Assembly: GCA_017452325.1 (NCBI GenBank)
Contig: JAFTMR010000013.1
Span: 1 to 38,707, forward strand
Direction of reading: 5' to 3'
DNA: 38,707 nt
Source: Phascolarctobacterium sp.
GTDB taxonomy: Bacteria; Bacillota; Negativicutes; Acidaminococcales; Acidaminococcaceae
A program made the translations under genes and the position numbers. The stretch's first letter is position 1. Each line of letters begins with the position of its first letter. Below are positions 10,101 to 17,675 of this stretch, in pieces. A model generated the notes under the pieces. The model worked only from the letters and a program-made list of their open reading frames with translations, ran no database searches and was not told the DNA's origin.

Positions 10101-10883
10101 AATCGTACCGCTACTACTCAAAGAAAACTTCATTACATTGATAAGGGCATCAATGGCAGCCACGCCATCCTTGCAAAAAAAGCGGTTGAACACTTCCGTC
10201 AAGCTGGGCATCCCCATTTCCTCAACGGGCATACCATTACTGAAAACACAGACGGCGTTCATACCCTGAGCTTCAATCTCTTCAACAGTTGCGCCTTGGT
10301 AGGTTAAATCTCCCCATACCCATTCGTCCCTGTAAAAAAGCATACCGATTGTCGGTTTGGCAGGGTCACAGAAATCAGCTTGGTATTCTGCCAAATCAGT
10401 ATAAACCTTTTGGGCACGAGGATGGTAAATGCCACACCAATGAATCGGGTCGGGAGCTTCCACGTCAGCGCCAACACCTTGCAGGCAGCCGTCCACATAC
10501 TGCCACAAATTATAGTAGTTACGCTCACCGCCAAAGGAGGAATACTGTTTTAAGGTTGCCAGCTGCTCCGGAGAAAAGCCGTATTTAAGCTCCCCCTCAT
10601 TAGTTCCGGCAGCGTCTATATAATAAGGAATCTTTTTGTCGTCTAAAAACTTTACTAAATTTTTCAGAAAGGGAGTATCCAGACCACTTCCCATCCATTT
10701 CAGAAGCACCACGTCCGTAGTGGTTAAGGTTTCCACCCATTTCTTATCCCATTGGGTTTGGTCCGTAATCCAATGGCAGGCGCAAGCAGAGCTTAGCTTC
10801 TGCTCTCGTTGCAAGCGTTCCACCGTTTGCTGCATCATCCCCATACGACGGATGACATTGGTTAAAAATAAAATCTTACTCAT
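7164..10883 (-). CDS. CobN-like large chelatase subunit
   Basis: 1239 residues, the usual size of the CobN/BchH large subunit that binds the tetrapyrrole. Recognisable family segments are GGERNYYNLWQYV (about residue 138), the signature HIGTHGSLEWLPGK near the middle with nearby THHYLGFYHWVRDIW, and the C-terminal block around NPWALQRMAEVLLEAEQRG. Homologues insert cobalt into hydrogenobyrinic acid diamide (CobN) or Mg into protoporphyrin (ChlH); HmuS of Bacteroidetes, a CobN-type protein, is linked to removal of iron from haem. Direction and metal are therefore open here. It lies between a FecCD-type permease and a radical SAM gene in an operon with nitrogenase-like genes, and its AAA+ partners are in the next operon, so imported rather than home-made tetrapyrrole is the more natural substrate. 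The start follows GAGGTAGAG. Confidence 0.93.
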   Translation of the reverse strand: MSKILFLTNVIRRMGMMQQTVERLQREQKLSSACACHWITDQTQWDKKWVETLTTTDVVLLKWMGSGLDTPFLKNLVKFLDDKKIPYYIDAAGTNEGELKYGFSPEQLATLKQYSSFGGERNYYNLWQYVDGCLQGVGADVEAPDPIHWCGIYHPRAQKVYTDLAEYQADFCDPAKPTIGMLFYRDEWVWGDLTYQGATVEEIEAQGMNAVCVFSNGMPVEEMGMPSLTEVFNRFFCKDGVAAIDALINVMKFSLSSSGTITVDYFKKWNVPILAGYTIMTELEEWRESFEGMNPMEVSIAVSLPEFDGTIHGVPIGYKKVLENGDVRYLPIMERVQRMVSKARKWASLRRKANADKKIAIIFHNYPPRNSNIGSAIGLDTIESIRRVLAAMQERGYKVDAIPADTKEFIKELTANATNDKNLLTEKQIAEANKVTGAEYQKFFATFAPKVQAQLIKDWGEAPGSVMEYDGDLLVPGTMNGNVFVTVQPPRGFGDDPSKIYHSPYCAPTHHYLGFYHWVRDIWQADAVAHIGTHGSLEWLPGKNAGLDCTCYPDLALGDLVNIYPYNITITGEGIQAKRRGAACLIEHLPAPQSKAGVYDELEELEKIMDEYVHFEVTQPENLPNLEALVKEKVAAANLQDEVPYEEGKPFGEYVLALHNYITDLKNLEVHTGLHILGQPPVDEGLTEYLWMLTRLNNGDVPSLSQAIAHYYGYDYYYLLENSSLIYEPLNITNAALLDKITEQSQEIITILQGKDFGGEALSQVLALPWVQEGNEEFKEALTKVCTYICESIYPNLMLTTQEQENMLRGFEGQYVEPGPSGAPTSGCADLLPTGRNFYGVDPRTLPTPAAWEIGKTLGDQVIERFIAEEGHYPENIGIVLWSGANMRSHGQCIAEFLYLMGIRPVYQAGSMRVNSLEPIPLNELRRPRIDVTARISGLFRDTMPTVMELLDQATLLAGSLDEDVELNYVRKHILADSAELEAEGMTKEEAWRQAAFRIFGDEQGVYGAGVAALLEAKNWETIDDIADVYVRWGGHAYGGKTKGKFLPQQFRKRMGSLDVTIKNEDNHETNMLSSDDYNAYHGGMIAAVRSIKGSAPRSYCGDSTDRSKVKMFSVQEQAKRIFRSESINPKYIEGMMKHGYKGAADMANMIAHSYQWDATSAVMEDWMYEKYAEKYTFDPKVQEWLRDVNPWALQRMAEVLLEAEQRGLWNAKPETKSELQKLYLSIEGEIEERSDANS

Positions 10884-10895
10884 CTCTACCTCTTT

Positions 10896-11933
10896 CTAAA
10901 AGAATTGCTTGCGCATCCTTCTAAGTAAATATAGGAAATAGGGCGTACCTAAGAGGGCGGTCATAATACCTACCCGCACTTCGGAAGGCGGGATGATAAT
11001 TCTGCCCAGGGTATCACACAAAACTAGGAACATAGCGCCACCCAAAGCACTTGCCGGAAGCAGCACTCTATGGTCGGGGCCAAGAAGCATCCTCATCATA
11101 TGGGGGATGACCAGTCCCACAAAGCCAATGCTGCCGCTGACGCAGACGGAGGTTGCCGTTGTCATGGCAGATACGAAGAGCAAACTCATACGAAAGGCAG
11201 TAACAGGCATCCCCACAGCCTTAGCCTCCGTTTCGCCCAAGACTAAAATATTTAAATGACGTGCCATCAACAGCATAATGCAGATGCCGGTCAGGACGGG
11301 GCCGACCGCAAGGTACACATGCTCCCAACGGCGATAGTCCAAGCCGCCCACCATCCAGAACAAATATTGCTGAAGCTTTTGCTCGTTCATAAAGGTAAGC
11401 AAGCCGGAGGTTACTGCCCCAAGCAGCATCCCCACTGCCACGCCGGCAAGGAGCAGGGTCATTACCGGAATCTTGCCATTGCGCATGGCGAGGAACACCG
11501 TCAGGCACACTGCGCAGATACTTCCGCAAAAGGCGAAGGCAGGCATGGTGTACATACTACTGGTGGCACTGCCCAAGGCAATGGAAAGCACTGCGCCAGT
11601 TGCCGCACCTGCGGAAATGCCAATAAGCCCGGGGTCAGCCAAGGGATTGCTAAAAATCCCCTGCATCACCGCGCCGGAAATGCCCAGCGTTGCCCCAACC
11701 AGTAAACCCACCAGCATTCTTGGCATCCTTATAAACCAAATTACAGCAAGCTGCTCCTTGGTAAAGGCTCCCTCCGTAAAGCAGGGAAAGCCCAGCTTGC
11801 TGGAGATAATGGCAAGAGTAGCCTGTAAAGGAACCTCTATTTGCCCAAAGGTTAGGGAGCCGCAGGCAACAACCACTGTTAAAATCCCTAAAAGCATCAA
11901 TGCCAACCCACTGTTCTTTCTTTTTATCACCAA
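10896..11933 (-). CDS. FecCD/BtuC-type ABC transporter permease
   Basis: 345 residues with about ten hydrophobic segments, inner membrane. Family signatures include WFIRMPRMLVGLLVGATLG, GAVMQGIFSNPLADPGLIGIS-like text split over the fold and GFVGLVIPHMMRMLLGPDHR near the C-terminus, which in BtuC/FecD contacts the ATPase. It would move a siderophore, haem or corrinoid delivered by the lipoprotein encoded just upstream. The start is non-ATG: TTG at 11933 or GTG at 11930, both behind GAGGTGAT and both overlapping the upstream stop. No cognate ATP-binding gene (BtuD/FecE type) is anywhere in the window, so the ATPase must be encoded elsewhere or shared. Confidence 0.93.
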   Translation of the reverse strand: MVIKRKNSGLALMLLGILTVVVACGSLTFGQIEVPLQATLAIISSKLGFPCFTEGAFTKEQLAVIWFIRMPRMLVGLLVGATLGISGAVMQGIFSNPLADPGLIGISAGAATGAVLSIALGSATSSMYTMPAFAFCGSICAVCLTVFLAMRNGKIPVMTLLLAGVAVGMLLGAVTSGLLTFMNEQKLQQYLFWMVGGLDYRRWEHVYLAVGPVLTGICIMLLMARHLNILVLGETEAKAVGMPVTAFRMSLLFVSAMTTATSVCVSGSIGFVGLVIPHMMRMLLGPDHRVLLPASALGGAMFLVLCDTLGRIIIPPSEVRVGIMTALLGTPYFLYLLRRMRKQFF

Positions 11934-12931
11934 AATTTATCACCTCGAAACACTTCCGGGTAAACTGCTTGCGCAAAATTTTCTATAGTATCCACAATGT
12001 GATGACTTGCCACATAGCGGTACTTATCCGAAACAAATTTTATCTGATTATTTTTGATAGCCTTAACATCCTTATAGGCAGGGTCAAATTTTATCTGCTT
12101 GGCGTAGCCGTCCAAGTCCTGCCTGTTATCGTAGTTCCAGGTGGGAAGAAGAAAAATATCCGGGTTAATACGAACCACCTGTTCCTTACTAATATAGTTG
12201 TTAGTATATTCGCTAGGTATTTGCGCCACACCGTTAACCACATGAGCCATAGTCAGCATATTGTCGATAAGGTCACCCTTGCGCCCCATGGCAGAAATAA
12301 AATTAAAGGCTACTACTGTTCTCCGCTTAGCTTCCGGAATTTGGGAAAGCTTTGCTTCCAGCTTTGCCATCCTCTGGTCCATCTGACGAATGATGGCTTC
12401 ACCCTTTTCTTTTTCGCCCACTGCTTCTGCCAGCTTCAACACCTTTTGCTGCATTTGCTCATAATTTTTGGGACGAGAAGCTACATAAACCTTCAAGCCC
12501 ATGGCCTCTAAGGAGCCAATCACCTCATTGCTCATAGCTGCGGACACCACTACCAAATCCGGCCGTACTGCCAAAACAGCTTCCGTATTTTCCTGTAGCT
12601 TGCAACCCACCTTGCGTGCCTGCTCCTTAGTAATGAAGGTAATCTCCGGGTCGCCTGCCCAACGGCTATAAGCAACTATTCTTTTCATATCCACTAAATC
12701 CGTAAGAATCTCATCCGTACCATAGGTCAGGGAAGCAATACGCTTAGGTTTTTCCTGAAAGCTCAGCCTTCTGCCAGCTTCATCAAGCACCTCATAGGCA
12801 AGCTCCCGCTGTGTTTGCTCCTCCTGCCCCATACTCCGTAGCTCATTCTGTGAGAGTGTTTCCCTGCCGCCGCAGCCACAGGCCATTACCAATAGTAGTA
12901 AACCCACGCAGATCAGCCATAGTCTTTTCAT
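11927..12931 (-). CDS. BtuF/FepB-type substrate-binding lipoprotein A
   Basis: 334 residues. A lipoprotein signal peptide (MKRLWLICVGLLLLVMACGC) ends at a lipobox Cys, so the mature protein is expected on the periplasmic face of the inner membrane. The body is a cobalamin/iron-siderophore class III binding protein (KRIASLTYGTDEILTDL, VRPDLVVVSAA, NPDIFLLPTWNYD). It overlaps the NifK-like gene by ATGA and the permease gene by a few bases, so binding protein and permease are translationally coupled. It is a paralogue of lipoprotein B at 17703-18731: both share GTDEIL.DLV.M.RI near the N-terminus and a C-terminal S.H.V......A.AVYPE.F. Ligand unknown; haem, corrinoid or another chelate would fit the family. 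Confidence 0.92.
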   Translation of the reverse strand: MKRLWLICVGLLLLVMACGCGGRETLSQNELRSMGQEEQTQRELAYEVLDEAGRRLSFQEKPKRIASLTYGTDEILTDLVDMKRIVAYSRWAGDPEITFITKEQARKVGCKLQENTEAVLAVRPDLVVVSAAMSNEVIGSLEAMGLKVYVASRPKNYEQMQQKVLKLAEAVGEKEKGEAIIRQMDQRMAKLEAKLSQIPEAKRRTVVAFNFISAMGRKGDLIDNMLTMAHVVNGVAQIPSEYTNNYISKEQVVRINPDIFLLPTWNYDNRQDLDGYAKQIKFDPAYKDVKAIKNNQIKFVSDKYRYVASHHIVDTIENFAQAVYPEVFRGDKFW

Positions 12932-14229
12932 TTGCTCACCTGCTTATCCAAAACGCTACGGATATATACATTCCATAATTTCTGTAACATATGAGCCGCT
13001 CCCCTAATACCCACAAAGGGAGTTTCCGTCAGCAGCACCTCTTCTGCCGCAGGATAGGCAATGGTGCAGCTTGTGAACCTTGCTCCCCTACGCCGCAGGG
13101 TAGAAGCTTCACTGCTGCTCCCCAGTAGCAGTACGTCTTCCACATTCTGCAAAATTCCTTCTATTTTAATAGCATCCCTGCCTGCAAGCAGCACTTCATC
13201 TGCCATATGGCAGTAAGTATTTTGTACATCATGCTGGCAAATCACAATAAGCTCGCCCATATCTGCCCATTCATTCCGCACCGCCTGCCCCATACATAAA
13301 GCCTGGGTTCCGTTGGCAGCTATTACCACCTTGTCAAACCAGATGCTTCCCCACAAACCGCGGTAATCATTCCCTAAAGCATTAAGCCGCTCTGCCTGCT
13401 GCTCACATTCATCCAAAACCACCTGTAAGTGGGAGCAGGGCAACACTTCGTTAATTTTTCTTAGCCACTTCTGCGTTCCTTGCAGGCCGTAGGGCAAGCC
13501 CGCCACCAAGTAGGGAGTTCCAAAGCGTTTTTCCAGATGTTGGGCAATTTTCAGACCCAGCTCCTCATTACAAACAATATTCAGCTGCGCCTTGCCAAGC
13601 TGCTGCAATTCTTCCAAGCTGCTTCCACCACCGGGAACAGCATTGATTTTGTAGCCCGCCTTCTCCAGTAAGCAGCAAAGCTCTTTTCTATCGGCAACAC
13701 CATTGTAGTAAAAATCATTGAGCCCCAGAAGGTTTACCCCCTTCTGCTCAGGCTCTACTTGTTCCTGCTCCTTGGCAAATTTATCAATAACAGCCAACGC
13801 CGCCTTGGTATAGCCTTCGGCAAAGCCACCTACCAAACCGCCGCAATCCATGGTCACAAAGGGATAGGGTAAATCCATCTTCCGCACAATTCCTGCCAAA
13901 TCGTCACCAATCAAACTCAAAGAACAGCTGCTTTCCACCAGCAGTAGGGATGGCTTGCGTCCGCTGTCCAGCAAACGCTGCAAGGTTGCCGTCAAAAACT
14001 TTTCCGTTCCGTAGACGATGGCGTTGTTATCCGGCTGGCAATCGTGAAAGCGTTCCCCCATATCGTACTTGGCGTGCTCCAAATTACGAAGCGCGTAGAA
14101 ATAACACCATAGCGGGCCGTTCACCAAAACCTCCGCTCCGGGAATCCCCGCCACGAAGGTTGCCGCACCGCTCAGAGCGCAGGTATCCACGCGGTGACAA
14201 ATATTTCCACATTGGTTATTGCTATACAT
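12928..14229 (-). CDS. NifK/BchB-like component of a nitrogenase-like reductase
   Basis: 433 residues. The nitrogenase component-1 fold is indicated by the N-terminal cysteine triplet C17 (TCALSGAA), C42 (GPLWC) and C102 (VESSCSLSLIGDDL) and by the FVGIRGAAHMLQKLWN C-terminus. The spacings of 25 and 60 are close to NifK, where they are 25 and 58. Extra cysteines C7, C11 and C64 are also present. Paired with the adjacent D-like protein it should form the heterotetramer that receives electrons from the NifH-like protein. Its length is below NifK and near BchB/BchN-type tetrapyrrole reductases. The start is ATG at 14229 after GGAGGAATGATTT and overlaps the upstream gene. No cofactor-maturation genes are nearby, so nitrogen fixation is unlikely; reduction of a tetrapyrrole ring is the favoured inference. 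Confidence 0.9.
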   Translation of the reverse strand: MYSNNQCGNICHRVDTCALSGAATFVAGIPGAEVLVNGPLWCYFYALRNLEHAKYDMGERFHDCQPDNNAIVYGTEKFLTATLQRLLDSGRKPSLLLVESSCSLSLIGDDLAGIVRKMDLPYPFVTMDCGGLVGGFAEGYTKAALAVIDKFAKEQEQVEPEQKGVNLLGLNDFYYNGVADRKELCCLLEKAGYKINAVPGGGSSLEELQQLGKAQLNIVCNEELGLKIAQHLEKRFGTPYLVAGLPYGLQGTQKWLRKINEVLPCSHLQVVLDECEQQAERLNALGNDYRGLWGSIWFDKVVIAANGTQALCMGQAVRNEWADMGELIVICQHDVQNTYCHMADEVLLAGRDAIKIEGILQNVEDVLLLGSSSEASTLRRRGARFTSCTIAYPAAEEVLLTETPFVGIRGAAHMLQKLWNVYIRSVLDKQVSK

Positions 14230-15514
14230 AAATCATTCCTCCACCGCTATGCCTGCTACACAGGGTTCTGTAAATTACCCGCATAAATTCTATTTCGCCC
14301 TTCGTCCCCACCTTGGGCAACATGGGCAAAAAGATTTGTTTAATATTTTTATCCTGCAATTCGTGAGTCGTCAGTACAAGCTCTGCCTCGTGCAGTAGTG
14401 CTTCCCCATCAAAATTAGTGTAAATGGGTACGTCCGTATGAAGCTTTAAGGCCTGCTCCATCTCTTGGCGATACTCTTCCTCATAGGCGTCCAGCAAAAT
14501 TATTCCCGTCAAATCCAGCTCCAGATTCTTAATGGTTCCTAAAACTGCATCAGGGTGGAAGTACATCAACCATCTGCCAATGCAAAGAACTGTCTTTTTA
14601 TTACGGGTAACAGGCAAAAACTGTTGCAAGCTTTGGCGCAGGGCTAATCTTTCCTGTACCAAGACCTCGCAGGCCTGGGTCTCACAATTTAACAGCTTGC
14701 CAATCTCTAAAAGCCAACGCTCCGTCTGCTGCCAGCCCACAGGGTAAATGCCGGGCAGGCTCTTCAAACCAAAACGTTCCTCTAAAATTTTCGTCAGCTT
14801 GTCAAAATCAGCGTGGGTTTGTCCCCTACCGCCTAAGACCACCATAGCCTCCGCACTGGTCAGCTTGGGTAAATCCTCAAGCTTCATATAACCGGGGAAC
14901 TGCCCAATGACATTTATCCCCATAGCATTCAAAAGTCTGGTAGCCTCCGTTGCGTAATGTCCCCAAGGCCCACCACTGTCACCTAGCAACACTACCGTTT
15001 TAGGTATGTGCTCCTGAGGCTGTAAGAATCTTTCAATCAGCTTATAGGTAATTTCAAAATAGCCCTCATAATATTCTCCGTCCAGGAAGCCATAGCTATC
15101 CACTGTCAGCACAGGCAGATTGTATTCTTCCTCCGCTTCCTTGGCAACTGCTTCCACGTCATCACCAATTACGCCTGCCACGCAGGAATTTCCTAGCACC
15201 AAACATTTAGGCTGATACTTTTCCACCGCAAAGGCAATGCACTGTTTCAACCGCTCCACTCCGCCAAAGATGGAATGTTTTTCTTCCAGCTGACTGGAAA
15301 GCAATGGTACGGAAGCACGTTCCTCCTGCCTGCCCTCACCCAAGCTGCGGTAATGGGTGTTAATATCCATAGTGCGGGCAATGTGGGCGCAAGCCCTTGG
15401 ACTGTGCAAAATTACCACCACGCCATCAGTATAGGCAACAGCCCGCCACACCCCCGGCATACTACAGCTGCAACTTTTCCTACTATTAATAAAGCGCTTT
15501 GTTTTAATTCCCAT
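14222..15514 (-). CDS. NifD/BchN-like component of a nitrogenase-like reductase
   Basis: 430 residues counted from the ATG at 15514; a TTG nine bases upstream is possible but poorer. Family marks are the cysteines C17 (CSCSMPGVWRA), C42 (HSPRACAHIA) and C111 (LGNSCVAGVIGDD). Spacings of 25 and 69 resemble NifD (26 and 66). C15 is an additional cysteine next to C17. With the K-like partner this gives six cysteines in P-cluster-like positions. The protein is much shorter than NifD, in the range of BchN and CfbD-like proteins. It overlaps the NifH-like gene upstream and the K-like gene downstream, so the three are made in step. Expected role: substrate-binding half of a two-component ATP-dependent reductase acting on an imported or intermediate tetrapyrrole. 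Confidence 0.9.
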   Translation of the reverse strand: MGIKTKRFINSRKSCSCSMPGVWRAVAYTDGVVVILHSPRACAHIARTMDINTHYRSLGEGRQEERASVPLLSSQLEEKHSIFGGVERLKQCIAFAVEKYQPKCLVLGNSCVAGVIGDDVEAVAKEAEEEYNLPVLTVDSYGFLDGEYYEGYFEITYKLIERFLQPQEHIPKTVVLLGDSGGPWGHYATEATRLLNAMGINVIGQFPGYMKLEDLPKLTSAEAMVVLGGRGQTHADFDKLTKILEERFGLKSLPGIYPVGWQQTERWLLEIGKLLNCETQACEVLVQERLALRQSLQQFLPVTRNKKTVLCIGRWLMYFHPDAVLGTIKNLELDLTGIILLDAYEEEYRQEMEQALKLHTDVPIYTNFDGEALLHEAELVLTTHELQDKNIKQIFLPMLPKVGTKGEIEFMRVIYRTLCSRHSGGGMIYV

Positions 15515-16310
15515 ATTTCTCAACCAGCTTTTCTAATTCTTCAAAAGTCATGGGCGTGGGCACAGTAAGATTAGCATTTTCTACCAGTACCTTGCTCAGC
15601 TCACGATAGATTTGTGCCTGAGCACTTTCCGGTGCGTATTGCAAAACTGTCTGGCGATTATTCTCTGCCTTGTTCACCACCACATCACGAGGAATGAAGG
15701 CAATGAGCTGGGTGTTCAGGCGTTTGGCAAATTCTTCCAGTAGATTCTTTTCGTTAGGAGTGTTGCGACTGTTCCCGATGATGCCGCCCAAGCGCACGCC
15801 ACCCCGCAGAGCAAAACGCTTGATACCCTTGGCAATATTGTTGGCTGCGTAAAGACTCATCAGCTCGCCGGAAGAAACAATGTAAATATCCGTAGCATAG
15901 CCTTCGCGAATGGGTACAGCAAAGCCGCCGCACACCACGTCCCCCAAAACGTCGTAGAGCAGTACATCCTCATCTTCAATCACATTCAAGGAGCGTAGCT
16001 TCTCCAAGGCAACAATGATACCGCGTCCTGCACAGCCCACTCCCGGTTCCGGCCCACCTGCTTCCACGCATTTAATACCGTTGTAGCCCAAGTGCACAAT
16101 ATCCTCTGCCAAAACCTCTTCCTTGTCACGCACCACGTCCAGAACCGTTTGGCTACAAATTCTCCCCAGCAGCAAACGCGTAGAGTCATTTTTAGGGTCG
16201 CAGCCAATTTGGCAAACCTTTAGCCCCTGGTCGCTTAACGCAGCGGACACATTCGCCGTTGTTGTAGATTTCCCGATACCACCCTTGCCGTAGATAGCTA
16301 TCTTCTTCAT
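15504..16310 (-). CDS. NifH/BchL/CfbC-like ATP-dependent reductase iron protein
   Basis: 268 residues, first gene of the long operon. It has the deviant Walker A GKGGIGKST (8-16), CDPKNDST (37-44), the cluster-ligand motifs GGPEPGVGCAGRG (C93) and DVLGDVVCGGFAVPI (C127), and GNSRN in the nucleotide-base region. C93 and C127 are the ligands of the inter-subunit [4Fe-4S] cluster in the NifH family, so a homodimer passing electrons to the D/K-like proteins is expected. The length matches NifH and BchL without their N- or C-terminal extensions. It sits 64 bp downstream of a 19-bp-spacer promoter shared with the divergent MerR gene. Assignment to the superfamily is firm; the specific substrate is not. 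Confidence 0.95.
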   Translation of the reverse strand: MKKIAIYGKGGIGKSTTTANVSAALSDQGLKVCQIGCDPKNDSTRLLLGRICSQTVLDVVRDKEEVLAEDIVHLGYNGIKCVEAGGPEPGVGCAGRGIIVALEKLRSLNVIEDEDVLLYDVLGDVVCGGFAVPIREGYATDIYIVSSGELMSLYAANNIAKGIKRFALRGGVRLGGIIGNSRNTPNEKNLLEEFAKRLNTQLIAFIPRDVVVNKAENNRQTVLQYAPESAQAQIYRELSKVLVENANLTVPTPMTFEELEKLVEKYGN

Positions 16311-16328
16311 ACTAACCTCCTAAATTTT

Positions 16329-16357
16329 TTGCAATACATTTTAGAATATGATACAAT
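16329..16357 (+). promoter_or_regulatory. Probable promoter of the MerR-family gene
   Basis: TTGCAA, a 17-bp spacer and TACAAT lie on the plus strand ahead of the regulator. A transcript from here would run through the opposing regulated promoter at 16380-16410 before reaching the regulator's start, so binding there could block its own synthesis. Confidence 0.55.
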
Positions 16358-16379
16358 GTCCTACATAAATTTATTTTTA

Positions 16380-16410
16380 ATTTTAAACTATATAGCGATT
16401 ATATAGTCAA
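16380..16410 (-). promoter_or_regulatory. MerR-type promoter (19-bp spacer) for the nif-like/cobN operon
   Basis: On the minus strand: -35 TTGACT, spacer ATATAATCGCTATATAGTT (19 bp), -10 TAAAAT. The dyad CTATATA...TATATAG is clearest here: AACTATATA and TATATAGTC are near mirror halves around GCGAT. It lies between the divergent MerR gene and the NifH-like gene, the classic place for a MerR operator. Confidence 0.88.
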
Positions 16411-16427
16411 GAGAGGTGGGAAGCTTT

Positions 16428-17276
16428 ATGTCCTACAAGGATTCCAAGGATAGCTACTTTACGGCAGGCGAGTTAGCTAATCTATTTGGTATTTCTAAGC
16501 AAACCTTACTGTACTATGACAAAATTGACCTACTCTCACCGGATTTTGTTTGTGAAAAAGGCTACAGGCATTACTCCATCCAGCAGTATCTGGATTTGGA
16601 AATTATTGTTAATCTACGCTCCTTCAATATCAGTATTGCCGATATCAAAGCCTATTTGACCAAGCGTAGCAAAAATGATTTTATGAACCTCGTTACGCAA
16701 AAGAAGCAGGAATGTATGAAGGTCATTAAAGAAAATGAGGCCATCATAAAATCCCTAAACGTAATTTACAACAACGCCAAAACGGAAAAGCCCTATGTCT
16801 TTAACAAGCCACTGCTCACCTTTCAGGAAGAACGCTTGCTGAGAGTGACAAAGGTGTCTGAAAAAGATGACGGCAAGGACAGAATAATCCTCTTCACCCG
16901 CCACGCCCAAACTGCTTTCCACAGCAAAAAGTCTCTGGAAAAGCACATGGGCTGGATAATTTCTCAGGAAGACCTTTTCGTTGAGAAAAATTCCCATCCC
17001 ACCAAGGCTTACTTTTCCTTCGTCCCCAATACTCCTGGGCATAAGAGCAAATCAAAAATTGAAGTGCTGCCTGCAGGACTGTTTCTGGAAATTTACTTTA
17101 AGGGAACCTATTACGAAAACTTTTCTAGCCTGGTAGACATTATCAATAACTTTATGGAGCTCAATGAGCTGGAAGCAGTGGGCGATATTTACATCCTCAC
17201 CATCGAAAACCATCTGTTCTACACCAACACTGACGATTACACCAACAAAATCTTCCTCGCAGTCAAAAAGAAATAA
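16428..17276 (+). CDS. MerR-family activator with GyrI-like effector domain
   Basis: 282 residues. I prefer the ATG at 16428 (AGAGGTGGG eight bases upstream) over a GTG at 16416. The N-terminus is a MerR winged helix: YFTAGELANLFGISKQTLLYYDKIDLL, then GYRHYSIQQYLDLEIIVNLR. A dimerisation helix follows (about 80-115), then a C-terminal domain of about 150 residues of the GyrI/BmrR effector type ending in an IYILTIENH-type strand. BmrR-class regulators bind flat hydrophobic ligands in this domain, which suits a tetrapyrrole. There is no cysteine-based metal site as in CueR or ZntR. It is the only MerR gene in the window and stands divergent to one of ten 19-bp-spacer promoters, so it is the obvious candidate for their activator. 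This link is inference. Confidence 0.88.
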   Translation: MSYKDSKDSYFTAGELANLFGISKQTLLYYDKIDLLSPDFVCEKGYRHYSIQQYLDLEIIVNLRSFNISIADIKAYLTKRSKNDFMNLVTQKKQECMKVIKENEAIIKSLNVIYNNAKTEKPYVFNKPLLTFQEERLLRVTKVSEKDDGKDRIILFTRHAQTAFHSKKSLEKHMGWIISQEDLFVEKNSHPTKAYFSFVPNTPGHKSKSKIEVLPAGLFLEIYFKGTYYENFSSLVDIINNFMELNELEAVGDIYILTIENHLFYTNTDDYTNKIFLAVKKK

Positions 17277-17279
17277 GAA

Positions 17280-17318
17280 AAGGCTCAAAGCGCTGTTCAT
17301 CAGTTAGCTTTGAGCCTT
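17280..17318. terminator. Bidirectional terminator between merR-like gene and His-rich protein gene
   Basis: Inverted repeat AAGGCTCAAAGC / GCTTTGAGCCTT (12-bp stem, 15-nt loop) lies between the convergent ends of the regulator (17276) and the small protein gene (17325), with A/T runs on both sides. Confidence 0.8.
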
Positions 17319-17324
17319 AATTCT

Positions 17325-17642
17325 TTATTGGTGGCAATGACCGGAAGTGTTGCCGCTTCTTACTTTTTCAAAGATTGCGTGAGCTTCGTCAACGCTTTTG
17401 CCGTTAGCGAGAGCCTTTTGCATATGAATCATTGCGCTACGATATTTAGCGTGAGCTTCATCCTTGGGGATGGCGTCAATATTCTTCGGGTCGAACTCCA
17501 TAACTTTTTTGAAGATGGCATGGATTTCTTCAGAAGATTTGCCGGCAGCTTTAGCTGCTTCCACATGCTTCATTGCGCTTTCATAGCGATACTTAGCGTG
17601 GGGATCGTTGGGAAGTTCGTACTTGGGATGGGTACAGGTCAT
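17325..17642 (-). CDS. 105-residue His-rich duplicated helical protein, unknown function
   Basis: I do not recognise the family. The ATG at 17642 follows GAGAGGTGAATGTT. The protein has no signal peptide and no membrane segment, so it should be cytoplasmic and mostly helical. It is an internal duplication: residues 15-47 and 64-94 share the pattern HAKYR..(2)..AM.H....A...GKS..E.HAIF.KV. It has nine histidines (5, 15, 26, 41, 64, 73, 88, 102, 104), with a Cys-His pair at each end (MTCTHP and GHCHQ). Six His occupy equivalent positions in the two repeats. A metal- or tetrapyrrole-binding carrier, or a substrate of the radical SAM/SPASM enzyme, are both possible. It has a private promoter of the regulon at 17676-17706 and a terminator, so it may be made in large amounts. 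Confidence 0.85.
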   Translation of the reverse strand: MTCTHPKYELPNDPHAKYRYESAMKHVEAAKAAGKSSEEIHAIFKKVMEFDPKNIDAIPKDEAHAKYRSAMIHMQKALANGKSVDEAHAIFEKVRSGNTSGHCHQ

Positions 17643-17675
17643 AACATTCACCTCTCTTCTAATTTGGTAAAACCT

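Noticed and set aside
12928-16310. A true nitrogenase (nifHDK)
   Set aside because: The D and K chains are far too short, no nifB, nifE, nifN or other cofactor genes are in the window, and the neighbours are chelatase and uptake genes.
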